Below, in pieces: positions 1 through 11,575 of a stretch of DNA of 64,000 nt. The notes under the pieces were generated by a model that ran no database searches, was not told where the DNA came from, and saw only the letters and a program-made list of their open reading frames with translations. Source of the DNA: Asterias rubens. Its lineage: Eukaryota > Echinodermata > Asteroidea > Forcipulatida > Asteriidae. Positions within the stretch are counted from its first letter, which is position 1; every line of letters starts with the position of its first letter. The translations under genes and the position numbers were made by a program. The stretch covers positions 24,061,919 through 24,125,918 of the forward strand of contig NC_047062.1 in NCBI RefSeq assembly GCF_902459465.1. Reading direction: 5' to 3'.

Positions 1-2702
1 GTTCCTCATACCCCTGGCTATATAAGCCCGGCGCCCCAATGTGTTAAGTCTTCTAATTAGTTCAGCCCAATTAATTTAATAAGGGAAGAATTTACGAGTT
101 TTTCTACTTTTTACGCTGTACATTATGCTATACACAAAGAACAAGCGTAAGATACGGGCAATTACAAAGCCAAGAGTTCCATCTTAATTGGAAAATATTA
201 TTAATTTTTATTTCATAAATCTGTTCCTCATACCCCTGGCTATATAAGCCCGGCGCCCCAATGTGTTAAGTCTGCTAATTAGCTCAGCCCAATTAATTTA
301 ATAAGGGAAGAACTTGCTAGTTTTTGTACTCTATACGCTGTTTATATGCTATGCAAAGAACAAGCGTATAGGTACGGGCATATACAAAGCCAAGAGTTCC
401 ATCTTAATTAGCAAAAATTATTAATTTTTATTTCATAAATCTGTTCCTCATACCCCTGGCTATATAAGCCCGGCGCCCCAATGTGTTAAGTCTGCTAATT
501 AGCTCAGCCCAATTAATTTAATAAGGGAAGAACTTGCTAGTTTTTGTACTCTATACGCTGTTTATATGCTATGCAAAGAACAAGCGTATAGGTACGGGCA
601 TATACAAAGCCAAGAGTTCCATCTTAATTAGCAAAAATTATTAATTTTTATTTCATAAATCTATTCTTCGTACCTCTGGCTATATAAGCCCGGCGCCCCA
701 ATGTGTTAAGTCTTCTAATTAGTTCAGCCCAATTAATTTAATAAGGGAAGAATTTACGAGTTTTTCTACTTTTTACGCTGTACATTATGCTATACACAAA
801 GAACAAGCGTAAGATACGGGCAATTACAAAGCCAAGAGTTCCATCTTAATTGGAAAATATTATTAATTTTTATTTCATAAATCTGTTCCTCATACCCCTG
901 GCTATATAAGCCCGGCGCCCCAATGTGTTAAGTCTGCTAATTAGCTCAGCCCAATTAATTTAATAAGGGAAGAACTTGCTAGTTTTTGTACTCTATACGC
1001 TGTTTATATGCTATGCAAAGAACAAGCGTATAGGTACGGGCATATACAAAGCCAAGAGTTCCATCTTAATTAGCAAAAATTATTAATTTTTATTTCATAA
1101 ATCTATTCCTCATACCTCTGGCTATATAAGCCCGGCGCCCCAATGTGTTAAGTCTTCTAATTAGTTCAGCCCAATTAATTTAATAAGGGAAGAATTTACG
1201 AGTTTTTCTACTTTTTACGCTGTACATTACGCTATACACAAAGAACAAGCGTAAGATACGGGCAATTACAAAGCCAAGAGTTCCATCTTAATTGGAAAAT
1301 ATTATTAATTTTTATTTCATAAATCTGTTCTTCATACCCCTGGCTATATAAGCCCGGCGCCCCAATGTGTTAAGTCTTCTAATTAGTTCAGCCCAATTAA
1401 TTTAATAAGGGAAGAATTTACGAGTTTTTCTACTTTTTACGCTGTACATTATGCTATACACAAAGAACAAGCGTAAGATACGGGAAATTACAAAGCCAAG
1501 AGTTCCATCTTAATTGGAAAATATTATTAATTTTTATTTCATAAATCTATTCTGTATACCTCTAGCTAAGTCAGATTAGCGCCCCAACTTGTTAAGTCTG
1601 CTAATTAGCTCAGCCCAATTAATTTAATCAAGGAAGAATTTATGAGTGTTGATACTGTATGCGCTGTATGCGTAAGGTAGGGGAAAATAAAAAGGCAAGA
1701 GTTCCATCTTAATTGGAAAATATTATTAGTTTTTATTTCATAAATCTGTTCCTTGTACCTTTGGCCATGTCAGATTAGCGCCCCATTGTGTAACGTTTTC
1801 TAATGAGCTCAGCCCAATTAATCCAATTAGGGAAGAAATTGCGAATTCCGTACTGTTTATACGCTAATATGCATAATACATCATGCGTAGGGTATAGGCA
1901 AAAACTAAACAAACGAATTCCATCTAACTTTGAAAATATTAATATTATTTATCTCATAAATGTGTTCCACATACCCATGGCTAAATCAATTTAGTACCTC
2001 GACGTGTTACCTTACCTAATTAGCTCAGCCCAATTAAATTAATAAAGAGAATCATTCATGAATTTCTTACTATACGTTGTATGAACACACGCGTAAGGTA
2101 TGGGCAAATACAAAGCCAAGAGTTCCATCTTAATTGGTAAATATGATTAATTTTTATTTCATAAATCTATTCTTTATACCTCTAGCTACGTCAGATTAGC
2201 GCCCCAACTTGTTAAGTCTGCTAATTAGCTCAGCCCAATTAATTTAATCAAGGAAGAATTTACGAATGTTGATACTGTATGCGCTGTATGCGTAAGGTAG
2301 GGGAAAATACAAAGCCAAGAGTTCCATCTTAATTGGAAATTATTATTAATTTTTATTTCATAAATCTGTTCCTCACACCCATGGCTATATCAGATTAGCG
2401 CCCCAACTTGTTAAGACTGCTTATTAGCTCAGCCCAATTAAATTAATAAGGGAATAATTTACTAGTTTTTGTACTGTATAACGCTATTAATATGCTATAC
2501 AAAGAACAAGCGTAAGGTTTGGGCAAATAAAAAGGCAAGAGTTCCATCTTAATTGGAAAATATTATTAATTTTTATTTCATAAATCTGTTACTCATACCC
2601 CTGGCTATATCAGACTAGCGCCCCAACTTGATAAGTCAGCTAATTAGCTCAGCCCAATTAATTTAATCAGGGAAGAATTTACTAGTTTTTGTACTGTAAG
2701 AT
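1..2702 (+). repeat. Left arm: tandem array of ~220 bp units (about 13 copies)
   Basis: Unit starts (the 'tcctcatacc' box) recur near 1, 223, 443, 663, 884, 1104, 1326, 1548, 1748, 1963, 2168, 2367 and 2588. Spacing is ~220 bp in the outer part and 200-220 bp near the core. Each unit carries 'agctcagcccaattaa' and 'gccaagagttccatctta'. Two subtypes alternate: A ('tttttctactttttacgct', first copy near 96) and B ('tttttgtactctatacgct', first copy near 317). Outer units are nearly identical while inner units from ~1,548 are diverged and shortened. I see no coding potential. Confidence 0.93.
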
Positions 2703-2732
2703 GTAGCCACTTGCACGAACTTGTTCTAATAT

Positions 2733-2912
2733 ATGAAAAAGACATGTTACCCCTTCACAGAGAGTTTGCAGACGGTTTTTGCAAAAAAAAAAAAAATATG
2801 TAATAAAAAGCCTCTAAAATTAGCGAGGGAAAAATGGTCTAAAAGAGTCCGTCAGCCAGGTACTCAGGGAATATACCTAACGCCACCAACAAAAGAAATT
2901 AAATTTAAAGGT
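2733..2912 (+). CDS. Possible 5' exon of the dual protease gene
   Basis: An ATG at 2,733 opens a Lys-rich frame running to a stop at 2,969. It has possible GT donors in the phase (1) needed by the acceptor at 3,057: one in 'cagccaggtactc' near 2,859 and one in 'tttaaaggtctttc' near 2,911. Neither is a strong consensus and the sequence has no recognisable domain, so this is only the most economical way to give the protease a start codon. The intron would be 145-200 bp. A frameshifted or GTG/CTG start cannot be excluded. RNA data would decide. Confidence 0.3.
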
Positions 2913-3057
2913 CTTTCAACGAATACGACAAATACAAGAATAAACACTAAAACATGCTCCCAAACGTAAAAATGTCAGTGACCCCTCGCATGAACCAACA
3001 CAGCCAATCATGACGAAAAAGCCTATAAACACGAACACCGGCCATCACTTTTTCCAG

Positions 3058-4832
3058 TCGGCAAGGGCATATGTAACAACTCTGTTTCATGTTGGTGGGT
3101 ATCATCAATCCAGGCTCTTTTTCCTGTTTACATAACAGTTCGTAGAACTGCAAGTCAAATTCCGAATTTAAACGCTTTCAAGCGTGAATTAATTCTTACT
3201 TTTGAAAAACTTAAAAACCAAGTGTGTCAAGCAGTTCCTTTCTATTCCGTTAAACAAAGTATTAGAACGTGTGCAAGATTTTGTTCAATAGATCCACTCC
3301 AACAGCAGGATGCAGCAGAATTTTTAACCTGTCATGAGGTTTGTAGCTTTTTCCATGATGCTGGTGTGTCGCCCTATATAATTAGTAAACAGACACGGCG
3401 ATGTGATCGATGTAAAGACATTTCCACAGTCAATACAAGGACCCCAATTTTGCCAGTAACAGCAATGGACCAAATAATAGAATCTGGCATACGAGAGTAT
3501 TTTCGCTCAAACGACTTGTGTAATGTTTGTAATCGGGGAGTAAGATATAACGAATCAGTAATAACCCTTGCACCTCAAATTGTCATTGTTCAATTAATGC
3601 GCTTTAGATGGGAAGACGGGAGAGCTTCAAAAGTATTGGACAATGTTTATGTGGAAGATGTAATTGATCTTACCCCACTTTGTGCAGATCAAACATCGAA
3701 ATCCTTGTATCATTTAATATCAGTCGTGGTACACCGTGGAAACAGTGTTCAAAGTGGTCACTATGTTACTTATGTTAATGATCGCATTAACCAGAGAAAA
3801 ATATTGTATGATGATCATGAAGTTGACCAAGTGACTGACCAAGAATTTCAACAATCTGTTGATGAAGGCGCCTACATCCTCATTTATGAAAAATGTCATG
3901 ATTTAACCAAATATACTGATGAGCATGCAACAGATGGGGATTCGGCAACGCCTTCAGGTTCAAGTACCCAGCATCAAAACAATGACAACCGTAACAATGC
4001 TCCTCTTAACAGTAAACATTTCTCAGTTACACCAAACGAAAAAGTCTTTGTTGAAAATGTGTGGGGTTACATTGACGAAAGTATTGTACACAAAGATGCA
4101 CTCAAATTAAAAACAAATAATGAAACTATTACTTTCTGCCATCTTGCCATACTCAATTTTCACATACCTAATACATTATTTCAAACCTTGCAGACGACTG
4201 GAACAGAATATATAAGGGGATGGACGAGTAATTTTTTTGTTGATTTTTACCTCCAGCAGTTAGCCGACAGCAATGAGGTTACGTCAACCATTGGTGCACT
4301 TCTGTGTTCTGAAACACTGGCTATAGTTGATAGAAAAGAAAGTGTTTCAACTTACCGTTCAGTGAAGCGCAAATGTATACATAACAATCGGTGGTGCGAT
4401 TTGATACTCTGTCCCCTTTTGAAGAGCAACCATTTTGTATTGTACGTCATAGATCAAAATAAACAATGCATTTTGTCTTATGATCCACTGCGTCCATCAT
4501 TATTCACATCAATGCCAAAACACGCAAAAGCTTTTGCAGATTTTTTTTCTTCTGGTCTGAGCCTCGTTCACTGGGATAAACTACCAAATATCATACAACC
4601 TGGAGGCAAGGTAGCAATAACAAATTCTACGTCGGTTTCTCAAAATGATTTTTCCGCATGTGGTCTGTATTGCTGCGTTTTTGCTGAAGAGGTCGCTTTG
4701 GGAAAACGAAAGGTGAGACACATTGATACAAGTGAAGAACTTAGATTATACTTAACAATGAACGTCATTCGTAGAGCTCACATATTAGATGTCGGGCTAA
4801 AACAGCTGTTTGGTCAAAGTTTTCATAATTAG
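3058..4832 (+). CDS. Dual cysteine protease: USP (C19) fused to Ulp1-like (C48)
   Basis: The open frame gives ~590 residues. The first half is a ubiquitin-specific protease: Cys box ICNNSVSCWW with the nucleophile codon at 3,090, QQQDAAEFL, two CxxC pairs (CDRC, CNVC) forming the usual zinc ribbon, QLMRF, His box SGHYVTY (His codon 3,759) and YDDHEV (Asp 3,810-3,815). The second half looks like an Ulp1/SENP-type C48 peptidase: KSNHFVLYVID (His 4,431), SYDPL (Asp 4,482), SQND (Gln 4,641) and SACGLY (Cys 4,659). Both active sites look intact. The 5' end is unresolved: the frame is open from 2,994, has no early ATG, and a good 3' splice site (cactttttccag) ends at 3,057, so an upstream exon within 2,733-2,912 is likely. 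An AATAAA lies near 4,944. Ulp1-like domains are known cargo of KDZ and some Mutator-like transposons. The domain assignments are strong; the substrate is unknown. Confidence 0.8.
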
Positions 4833-5122
4833 TGATCAAATCAAACACAATATGCTTTTTAATTAATCAAATATTATGTAACAAGATAGATCTCTCGCTC
4901 TTGTAATTACCCATTCCATACGCAGCATGTGCTAGCGTATACTGAATAAATATGTGAAATCGTCTCTCGATTAACATGATAACTTGTTTCTACTTAAGCT
5001 GGAACTCTTATTTGCCCATACCTTAGTAGGCATGTATTTAATAAAGAATATTAGCCCACGCAGTAGGAATTTGTGAGGTATTAATTTGGCTGAGCTAATT
5101 AACCAATGTTACATGGTATATA

Positions 5123-5220
5123 GGGTGACTAGTCGAATATTAGCTCCCCTCGGTATGGAAATTGAAAAACTAGTTTGTCAACTTCCAATACCTCGGGAAG
5201 CTATTATCGACTAGTCACCC
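5123..5220. repeat. Hairpin 1, ends gggtgactagtcga
   Basis: The left end 'gggtgactagtcga' is matched by 'tcgactagtcaccc' at the right end. Inside it, 'cctcggtatggaa' pairs imperfectly with 'ttccaatacctcggg' around an A/T-rich centre. The ~98 bp structure is flanked by 'tggtatat' and 'aaaccatata', extending the symmetry. Confidence 0.75.
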
Positions 5221-5548
5221 TCAAACCATATAGAGCAAGTTCAATCAACAGACTAAAGTTGACTACTGTTGACCATTTGGCGATTTCGCCTGTTTGTGAA
5301 TCTTCAATCTATTAAATAAATTTTGCTGAGCTAATTAGCCAATGTTACATGGTTTATTTAGGGTGACTAGTCGATTAGTAGAACATTGACTATAGTGGTT
5401 GAAAAATGGTCGCTGATCGAACTTGCTCCATGTTATCTTTGTATAGTACATACCTCATACATATTCATGACCTAGAGTCGAGTTCTCATTGGTCCATTCA
5501 TAACCAGGTGTTAATTTTGCTAATTACCAAGCGGTACGTGAGTATTCA

Positions 5549-5622
5549 CGCAAGTGGTAGATGCGCATGACAAGTAATAGCTCCCCGGGAGCTATTCTAC
5601 TTGTCATGCGCACTACCATTGC
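5549..5622. repeat. Hairpin 2, near-perfect palindrome with cccggg centre
   Basis: 'gcgcatgacaagtaatagct' is followed by 'ccccggg' and the near-exact complement 'agctattctacttgtcatgc'. Arms are roughly 35 bp with one or two mismatches and almost no loop. Confidence 0.8.
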
Positions 5623-5827
5623 GCGACGTCATCCCTGGGCGATATTGATCGTGGCACCGTTTGTATACACGCGCACGAACAGCGCTCTCTAAGCGACATC
5701 CAACACATGAACAAACTTATAATGTGCATTTTGTTTCAAAGTCATCATTTTCTCTTGCACAAAACTCATGTTCCGGTAACTGAATATGTACGAAGTATAG
5801 TAAAACAAATAACATGATTTATTTCAG

Positions 5828-5906
5828 GTGACTAGTCGACGAGAGGCCCCCGAGGTATTGGGTAAACTTCCTATACCTATAGGGGAGCTAATATCGACTA
5901 GTCACC
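5828..5906. repeat. Hairpin 3, same ends as hairpin 1
   Basis: 'ggtgactagtcga' at the left is matched by 'tcgactagtcacc' at the right, with an inner imperfect pairing between 'ggcccccgaggtattg' and 'cctatacctataggggagc'. It belongs to the same family as hairpin 1 and lies just inside the right arm. Confidence 0.75.
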
Positions 5907-5934
5907 GTCAAACCATGTTTTGTATATAACAGCC

Positions 5935-8900
5935 AGGGGTGTGTGTTACAGATTTATGGATTAAAAAATTGTACCTTCTTTCTATTAAAAGATGGAACCA
6001 TTGGCTTTGTATTTGCCCATTATGTTACACACGTATTAAGCATGGCGAATTAGAGCATACAATAGGAAATTCGTGTTGTGAATTTAATTGGGTTGAGCTA
6101 AGTAGCCGATGATTAACACGTATGAGCACTAATCTGATATTGGTTTCAGATTTATGGATTAAAACATTGTACTATTTTTCAATGAAGATGGAACCATTGG
6201 CTTTGTATTCGCCCATACCTTAAGCATGTATTTATGTATAGGCAAATAGCACATGCAGTAAAGTATGAAGTTCGTTAATTATAGACTTGTTTACATTAAT
6301 TGGGCTGATTTCTGATCAGAGTTGTGAAAAGATTTGAGAAATAAAACATGATTATTTCTTCTAAAGAAGATGGAACTCTTGCCTTTGTAATTACCCATTT
6401 AATACACAGCTTGCAGCTTGTATTAGCCCAACGAGTAGAAAATTCGTAATTTTTCCTCTTGACTAAATTAATTGGGCTGAGCTAATTATCAAACGTAAAC
6501 ACGTCGGGCGCTAATCTTCCAGGGGTATGATGATATTTTTTAATTCGTAATCTCTTCCTTGATTAAATTAATTGGGCTGAGCTAATTAGCAGACTTAACA
6601 AGTTGGGGCGCTAGTCTGATATAGCCAGGGGTATGAGGAATAGATTTATGAAATAACAATTAAAAATATTTTCCAATTAAGATGGAACTCTTGGCTTTGT
6701 AATTGCCCCTTACTTACGCGCTTGTTATCTATAAGTATATACAGCGTATATATACAGTACAAAAACTCGTAAATTCTTCCCTTATTAAATTAATTGGGCT
6801 GAGCTAATTAGCAGACTTATCAAGTTGGGGCGCTAGTCTGATATAGCCAGGGGTATGAGGAATAGATTAATGAAATAAAAATTAATAATATTTTCCAATT
6901 AAGATGGAACTCTTGGCTTTGTAATTGCCCATTACTTACGCGCTTGTTATCTAAGTATATATAGCGTATATATACAGTACAAAACTAGTAAATTCTTCTA
7001 TTATTAAATTAATTGGGCTGAGCTAATTAGCTGACTTATCAAGTTGGGGCGCTAGTCTGATATAGCCATGGGTGTGAGGAACAGATTTATGAAATAAAAA
7101 TTAATAATAATTTCCAATTAAGATGGAACTCTTGGCTTTGTAATTGCCCATTACTTACGCGCTTGTTATCTATAAGTATATACAGCGTATCTATACAGTA
7201 CAAAAACTAGTAAATTCTTCCCTTATTAAATTAATTGGGCTGAGCTAATAAGCAGACTTATCAAGTTGGGGCGCTAGTCTGATATAGCCAGGGGTATGAG
7301 GAATAGATTTATGAAATAAAAATTAATAATATTTCCTAATTAAGATGGAACTCTTGGCTTTGTAGTTGCCCATACCTTACGCTTGTTCTTTGTGTATAGC
7401 ATATAAAATGTACAGCGTATAAAGTACAAAAACTCGTAAATTCTTCGCTGATTAAATTAATTGGGCTGAGCTAATTAGCAGACTTATCAAGTTGGGGCGC
7501 TAATCTGATATAGCCAGGGGTATGAGGAATAGAGTTATGAAATAAAAATTCATAATATTTTCCAATTAAGATGGAACTCTTGGCTTTGTAATTGCCCATT
7601 ACTTACGCGCTTGTTATCTAAGTATATACAGCGTATATATACAGTACAAAAACTAGTAAATTCTTCCCTTATTAATTTAATTGGGCTGAGCTAATTAACA
7701 GTCTTAACAAGTTGGGGCGCTAATCTGATATAGCCAGGGGTTTGAGGAATAGATTTATGAAATAAAAATTAATAATATTTTCCAATTAAGATGGAACTCT
7801 TGCCTTTTTATTTGCCCAAACCTTACGCTTGTTCTTTGTATAGCATATTAATAGCGTTATACAGTACAAAAACTAGTAAATTATTCCCTTATTAATTTAA
7901 TTGGGCTGAGCTAATTAGCAGTCTTAACAAGTTGGGGCGCTAATCTGATATAGCCATGGGTGTGAGGAACAGATTTATGAAATAAAAATTAATAATATTT
8001 TCCAATTAAGATGGAACTCTTGGCTTTGTAATTGCCCATACCTTACGCTTGTTCTTTGTGTATAGCATAATGTACAGCGTAAAAAGTAGAAAAACTCGTA
8101 AATTCTTCCCTTATTAAATTAATTGGGCTGAACTAATTAGAAGACCTAACACATTGGAGCGCCGGGCTTATATAGCCAGGGGTATGAGGAACAGATTTAT
8201 GAAATAAAAATTAATAATATTTTCCAATGAGAATGGAACTCTTGGCTTTGTAATTGCCCATATCTTACGCTTGTTCTTTGTGTATAGCATAATGTACAGC
8301 GTAAAAAGTAGAAAAACTCGTAAATTCTTCCCTTATTTAATTAATTGGGCTGAACTAATTAGAAGACCTAACACATTGGGGCGCCGGGCTTATATAGCCA
8401 GGGGTATGAGGAACAGATTTATGAAATAAAAATTAATAATATTTTCCAATGAGAATGGAACTCTTGGCTTTGTAATTGCCCGTATCTTACGCTTGTTCTT
8501 TGTGTATAGCATAATGTACAGCGTAAACAGTAGAAAAACTCGTAAATTCTGCCCTTATTAAATTAATTGGGCTGAACTAATTAGAAGACTTAACACATTG
8601 GGGCGCCGGGCTTATATAGCCAGAGGTATGAGGAATAGATTTATGAAATAAAAATTAATAATTTTTGCTAATTAAGATGGAACTCTTGGCTTTGTATATG
8701 CCCGTACCTATACGCTTGTTCTTTGTGTATAGCATAATGTACAGCGTAAAAAGTAGAAAAACTCGTAAATTCTTCCCTTATTAAATTAATTGGGCTGAAC
8801 TAATTAGAAGACTTAACACATTGGGGCGCCGGGCTTATATAGCCAGGGGTATGAGGAACAGATTTATGAAATAAAAATTAATAATATTTTCCAATTAAGA

Positions 8901-11575
8901 TGGAACTCTTGGCTTTGTAATTGCCCATATCTTACGCTTGTTCTTTGTGTATAGCATAATGTACAGCGTAAAAAGTAGAAAAACTCGTAAATTCTTCCCT
9001 TATAAAATTAATTGGGCTGAACTAATTAGAAGACTTAACACATTGGGGCGCCGGGCTTATATAGCCAGGGGTATGAGGAACAGATTTATGAAATAAAAAT
9101 TAATAATATTTTCCAATTAAGATGGAACTCTTGGCTTTGTAATTGCCCATATCTTACGCTTGTTCTTTGTGTATAGCATAATGTACAGCGTAAAAAGTAG
9201 AAAAACTCGTAAATTCTTCCCTTATTAAATTAATTGGGCTGAACTAATTAGCAGACTTAACACATTGGGGCGCTGGGCATATATAGCCAGGGGTATGGGA
9301 AACATATTTGATGAAATAAAAATTAATAATATTTTCCAATTAAGATGGAACTCTTGGCTTTGTAATTGCCCATATCTTACGCTTGTTCTTTGTGTATAGC
9401 ATAATGTACAGCGTAAAAAGTAGAAAAACTCGTAAATTCTTCCCTTATTAAATTAATTGGGCTGAACTAATTAGCAGACTTAACACATTGGGGCGCTGGG
9501 CATATATAGCCAGGGGTATGGGAAACATATTTGATGAAATAAAAATTAATAATATTTTCCAATTAAGGTGGAACTCTTGGCTTTGTAATTTCCCATACCT
9601 TACGCGCTTGTTATATAAGTATAGCGTAAAAGTACACAAATTCGTAAAATCTTCCCTGATTAATTTAGTTGGGCTGAGCTAATTAGCACACTTAATACTC
9701 TGGGGCGCTAATCTGACATAGCCAGAGGTATGAGGAATAGATTTATGAAATAAAAATTAATAATATTTTCCAATTAAGATGGAACTCTTGGCTTTGTATA
9801 TGCCCGTACCTAGACGCTTGTTCTTTGCATAGCATATAAACAGCGTATAAAGTACAAAAACTAGCAAGTTCTTCCCTTATTAAATTAATTGGGCTGAGCT
9901 AATTAGAAGACTTAACACATTGGGGCGCCGGGCTTATATAGCCAGAGGTATGAGGAATAGATTTATGAAATAAAAATTAATAATATTTTCTAATTAAGAT
10001 GGAACTCTTGGCTTTGTATATGCCCGTACCTAGACGCTTGTTCTTTGCATAGCATATAAACAGCGTATAAAGTACAAAAACTAGCAAGTTCTTCCCTTAT
10101 TAAATTAATTGGGCTGAGCTAATTAGTAGACTTAACACTATGGGGCGCTAATCTGATATAGCCAGGGGTATGAGGAACATATTCATGAAATAAAAATTAA
10201 TAATATTGTCCAATTAATATGGAACTCTTGGCTTTGTAATTGCCCGTACCTATACACTTGTTCTTTGCATATCATATAAACAGCGTAAAAAGTAGAAAAA
10301 CTCGTAAATTCTTCCCTTATTAAATTAATTGGGCTGAACTAATTAGCAGACTTAACACATTGGGGCGCCGGGCTTATATAGCCAGGGGTATGGGAAACAG
10401 ATTTATAAAATAAAAATTAATAATATTTTCCAATTAAGATGGAACTCTTGGCTTTGTAATTGCCCATATCTTACGCTTGTTCTTTGTGTACAGCATAATG
10501 TACAGCGTAAAAAGTAGATAAAATTGGAAAATTCTTCCCTTATTAAATTAATTGGGCTGAACTAATTAGAAGACTTAACACATTGGGGCGCCGGGCTTAT
10601 ATAGCCAGAGGTATGAGGAATAAATTTATGAAATAAAAATTAATAATATTTTCTAATTAAGATGGAACTCTTGGCTTTGTAATTGCCCATACCTTACGCT
10701 TGTTCTTTGTGTATAGCATAATGTACAGCGTATAAAGTAGAAAAACTCGTAAATTATTCCCTTATTAAATTAATTGGGCTGAACTAATTAGAAGACTTAA
10801 CACATTGGGGCGCCGGGCTTATATAGCCAGGGATATGAGAAACAGATTTATGAAATAAAATTTAATAATATTTTCCAATTAAGATGGAACTCTTGGCTTT
10901 GTAATTGCCCATATCTTACGCTTGTTCTTTGTGTACAGCATAATGTACAGCGTAAAAAGTAGAAAAACTCGTAAATTCTTCCCTTATTAAATTAATTGGG
11001 CTGAACTAATTAGAAGACTTAACACATTGGGGCGCCGGGCTTATATAGCCAGACGTATGAGGAATAGATTTATGAAATAAAAATTAATAATTTTTGCTAA
11101 TTAAGATGGAACTCTTGGCTTTGTATATGCCCGTACCTATACGCTTGTTCTTTGCATAGCATATAAACAGCGTATAAAGTACAAAAACTAGCAAGTTCTT
11201 CCCTTATTAAATTAATTGGGCTGAGCTAATTAGCAGACTTAACAAGTTGGGGCGCTAATCTGATATAGCCAGGGGTATGAGGAATAGATTTATGAACTAA
11301 AAATTAATAAATTTTTCCAATTAAGATGGAACTCTTGGCTTTGTAATTGCCCATACCTTACGCATACAGCGCATACAGTACAAAAATTCGTATATTCTTC
11401 ATTGACTAAATTAATTGGGCTAAGCTAATTAGCAGACTTCAAACACTGGGGCGCTAATCTGATTTAGCCAGGGGTATGAGGAATAGATTTATGAAATAAA
11501 AATTAATAATATTGCCCAATTAAGATGGAACTCTTGGCTTTGAATCTACCCATACCTTACGCGTGTACAATCCTT
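5935..11575 (-). repeat. Right arm: same ~220 bp unit, inverted (about 26 copies)
   Basis: This array is the reverse complement of the left-arm unit. 'aattgggctgagctaatta' and 'aagatggaactcttggctt' recur about every 220 bp from roughly 5,935 to 11,575. Innermost copies (5,935-6,600) and the outermost one (after ~11,280) are diverged; the block between about 8,100 and 11,250 is highly homogeneous and contains subtypes A and B of the left arm. A third subtype with 'cgcgcttgttatcta' is seen between 6,700 and 7,650. The array ends where 'ccttacgcgtgtacaatcc' (near 11,555) runs into unrelated sequence. Confidence 0.93.

Larger units (their letters stand above)
4833..5934. other. Core spacer between protease gene and right arm
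   Basis: No coding frame of note. It holds the possible polyadenylation signal (~4,944), one diverged arm-like unit fragment around 4,990-5,110 ('gctggaactcttatttgcc', 'ggctgagctaattaacc'), a second ('gctgagctaattagccaat') near 5,324, and three long hairpins listed separately. The 'gggtgactagtcga' box occurs five times in both orientations. Confidence 0.6.
1..11575. mobile_element. Large foldback-like element (left end outside window)
   Basis: Two long arrays of the same ~220 bp unit lie in opposite orientation at 1-2,702 and ~5,935-11,575, so the whole block is an inverted-repeat structure around a core of ~3.2 kb. The core holds a dual protease gene and three long hairpins. Foldback elements of this design (Drosophila FB, sea urchin TU) are known for long inverted termini built of tandem subrepeats; the match here is architectural, not by sequence. 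The right array stops near 11,575 before unrelated DNA. The left end and any target-site duplication cannot be seen. No DDE transposase, reverse transcriptase or integrase was recognised inside, so mobility would need a source elsewhere, or the block may be a satellite-flanked gene. Confidence 0.6.

Noticed and set aside
1-2702. Regular repeats as a CRISPR array
   Set aside because: The repeats are contiguous ~220 bp units without short unique spacers, in a eukaryotic context, and recur inverted at 5,935-11,575.
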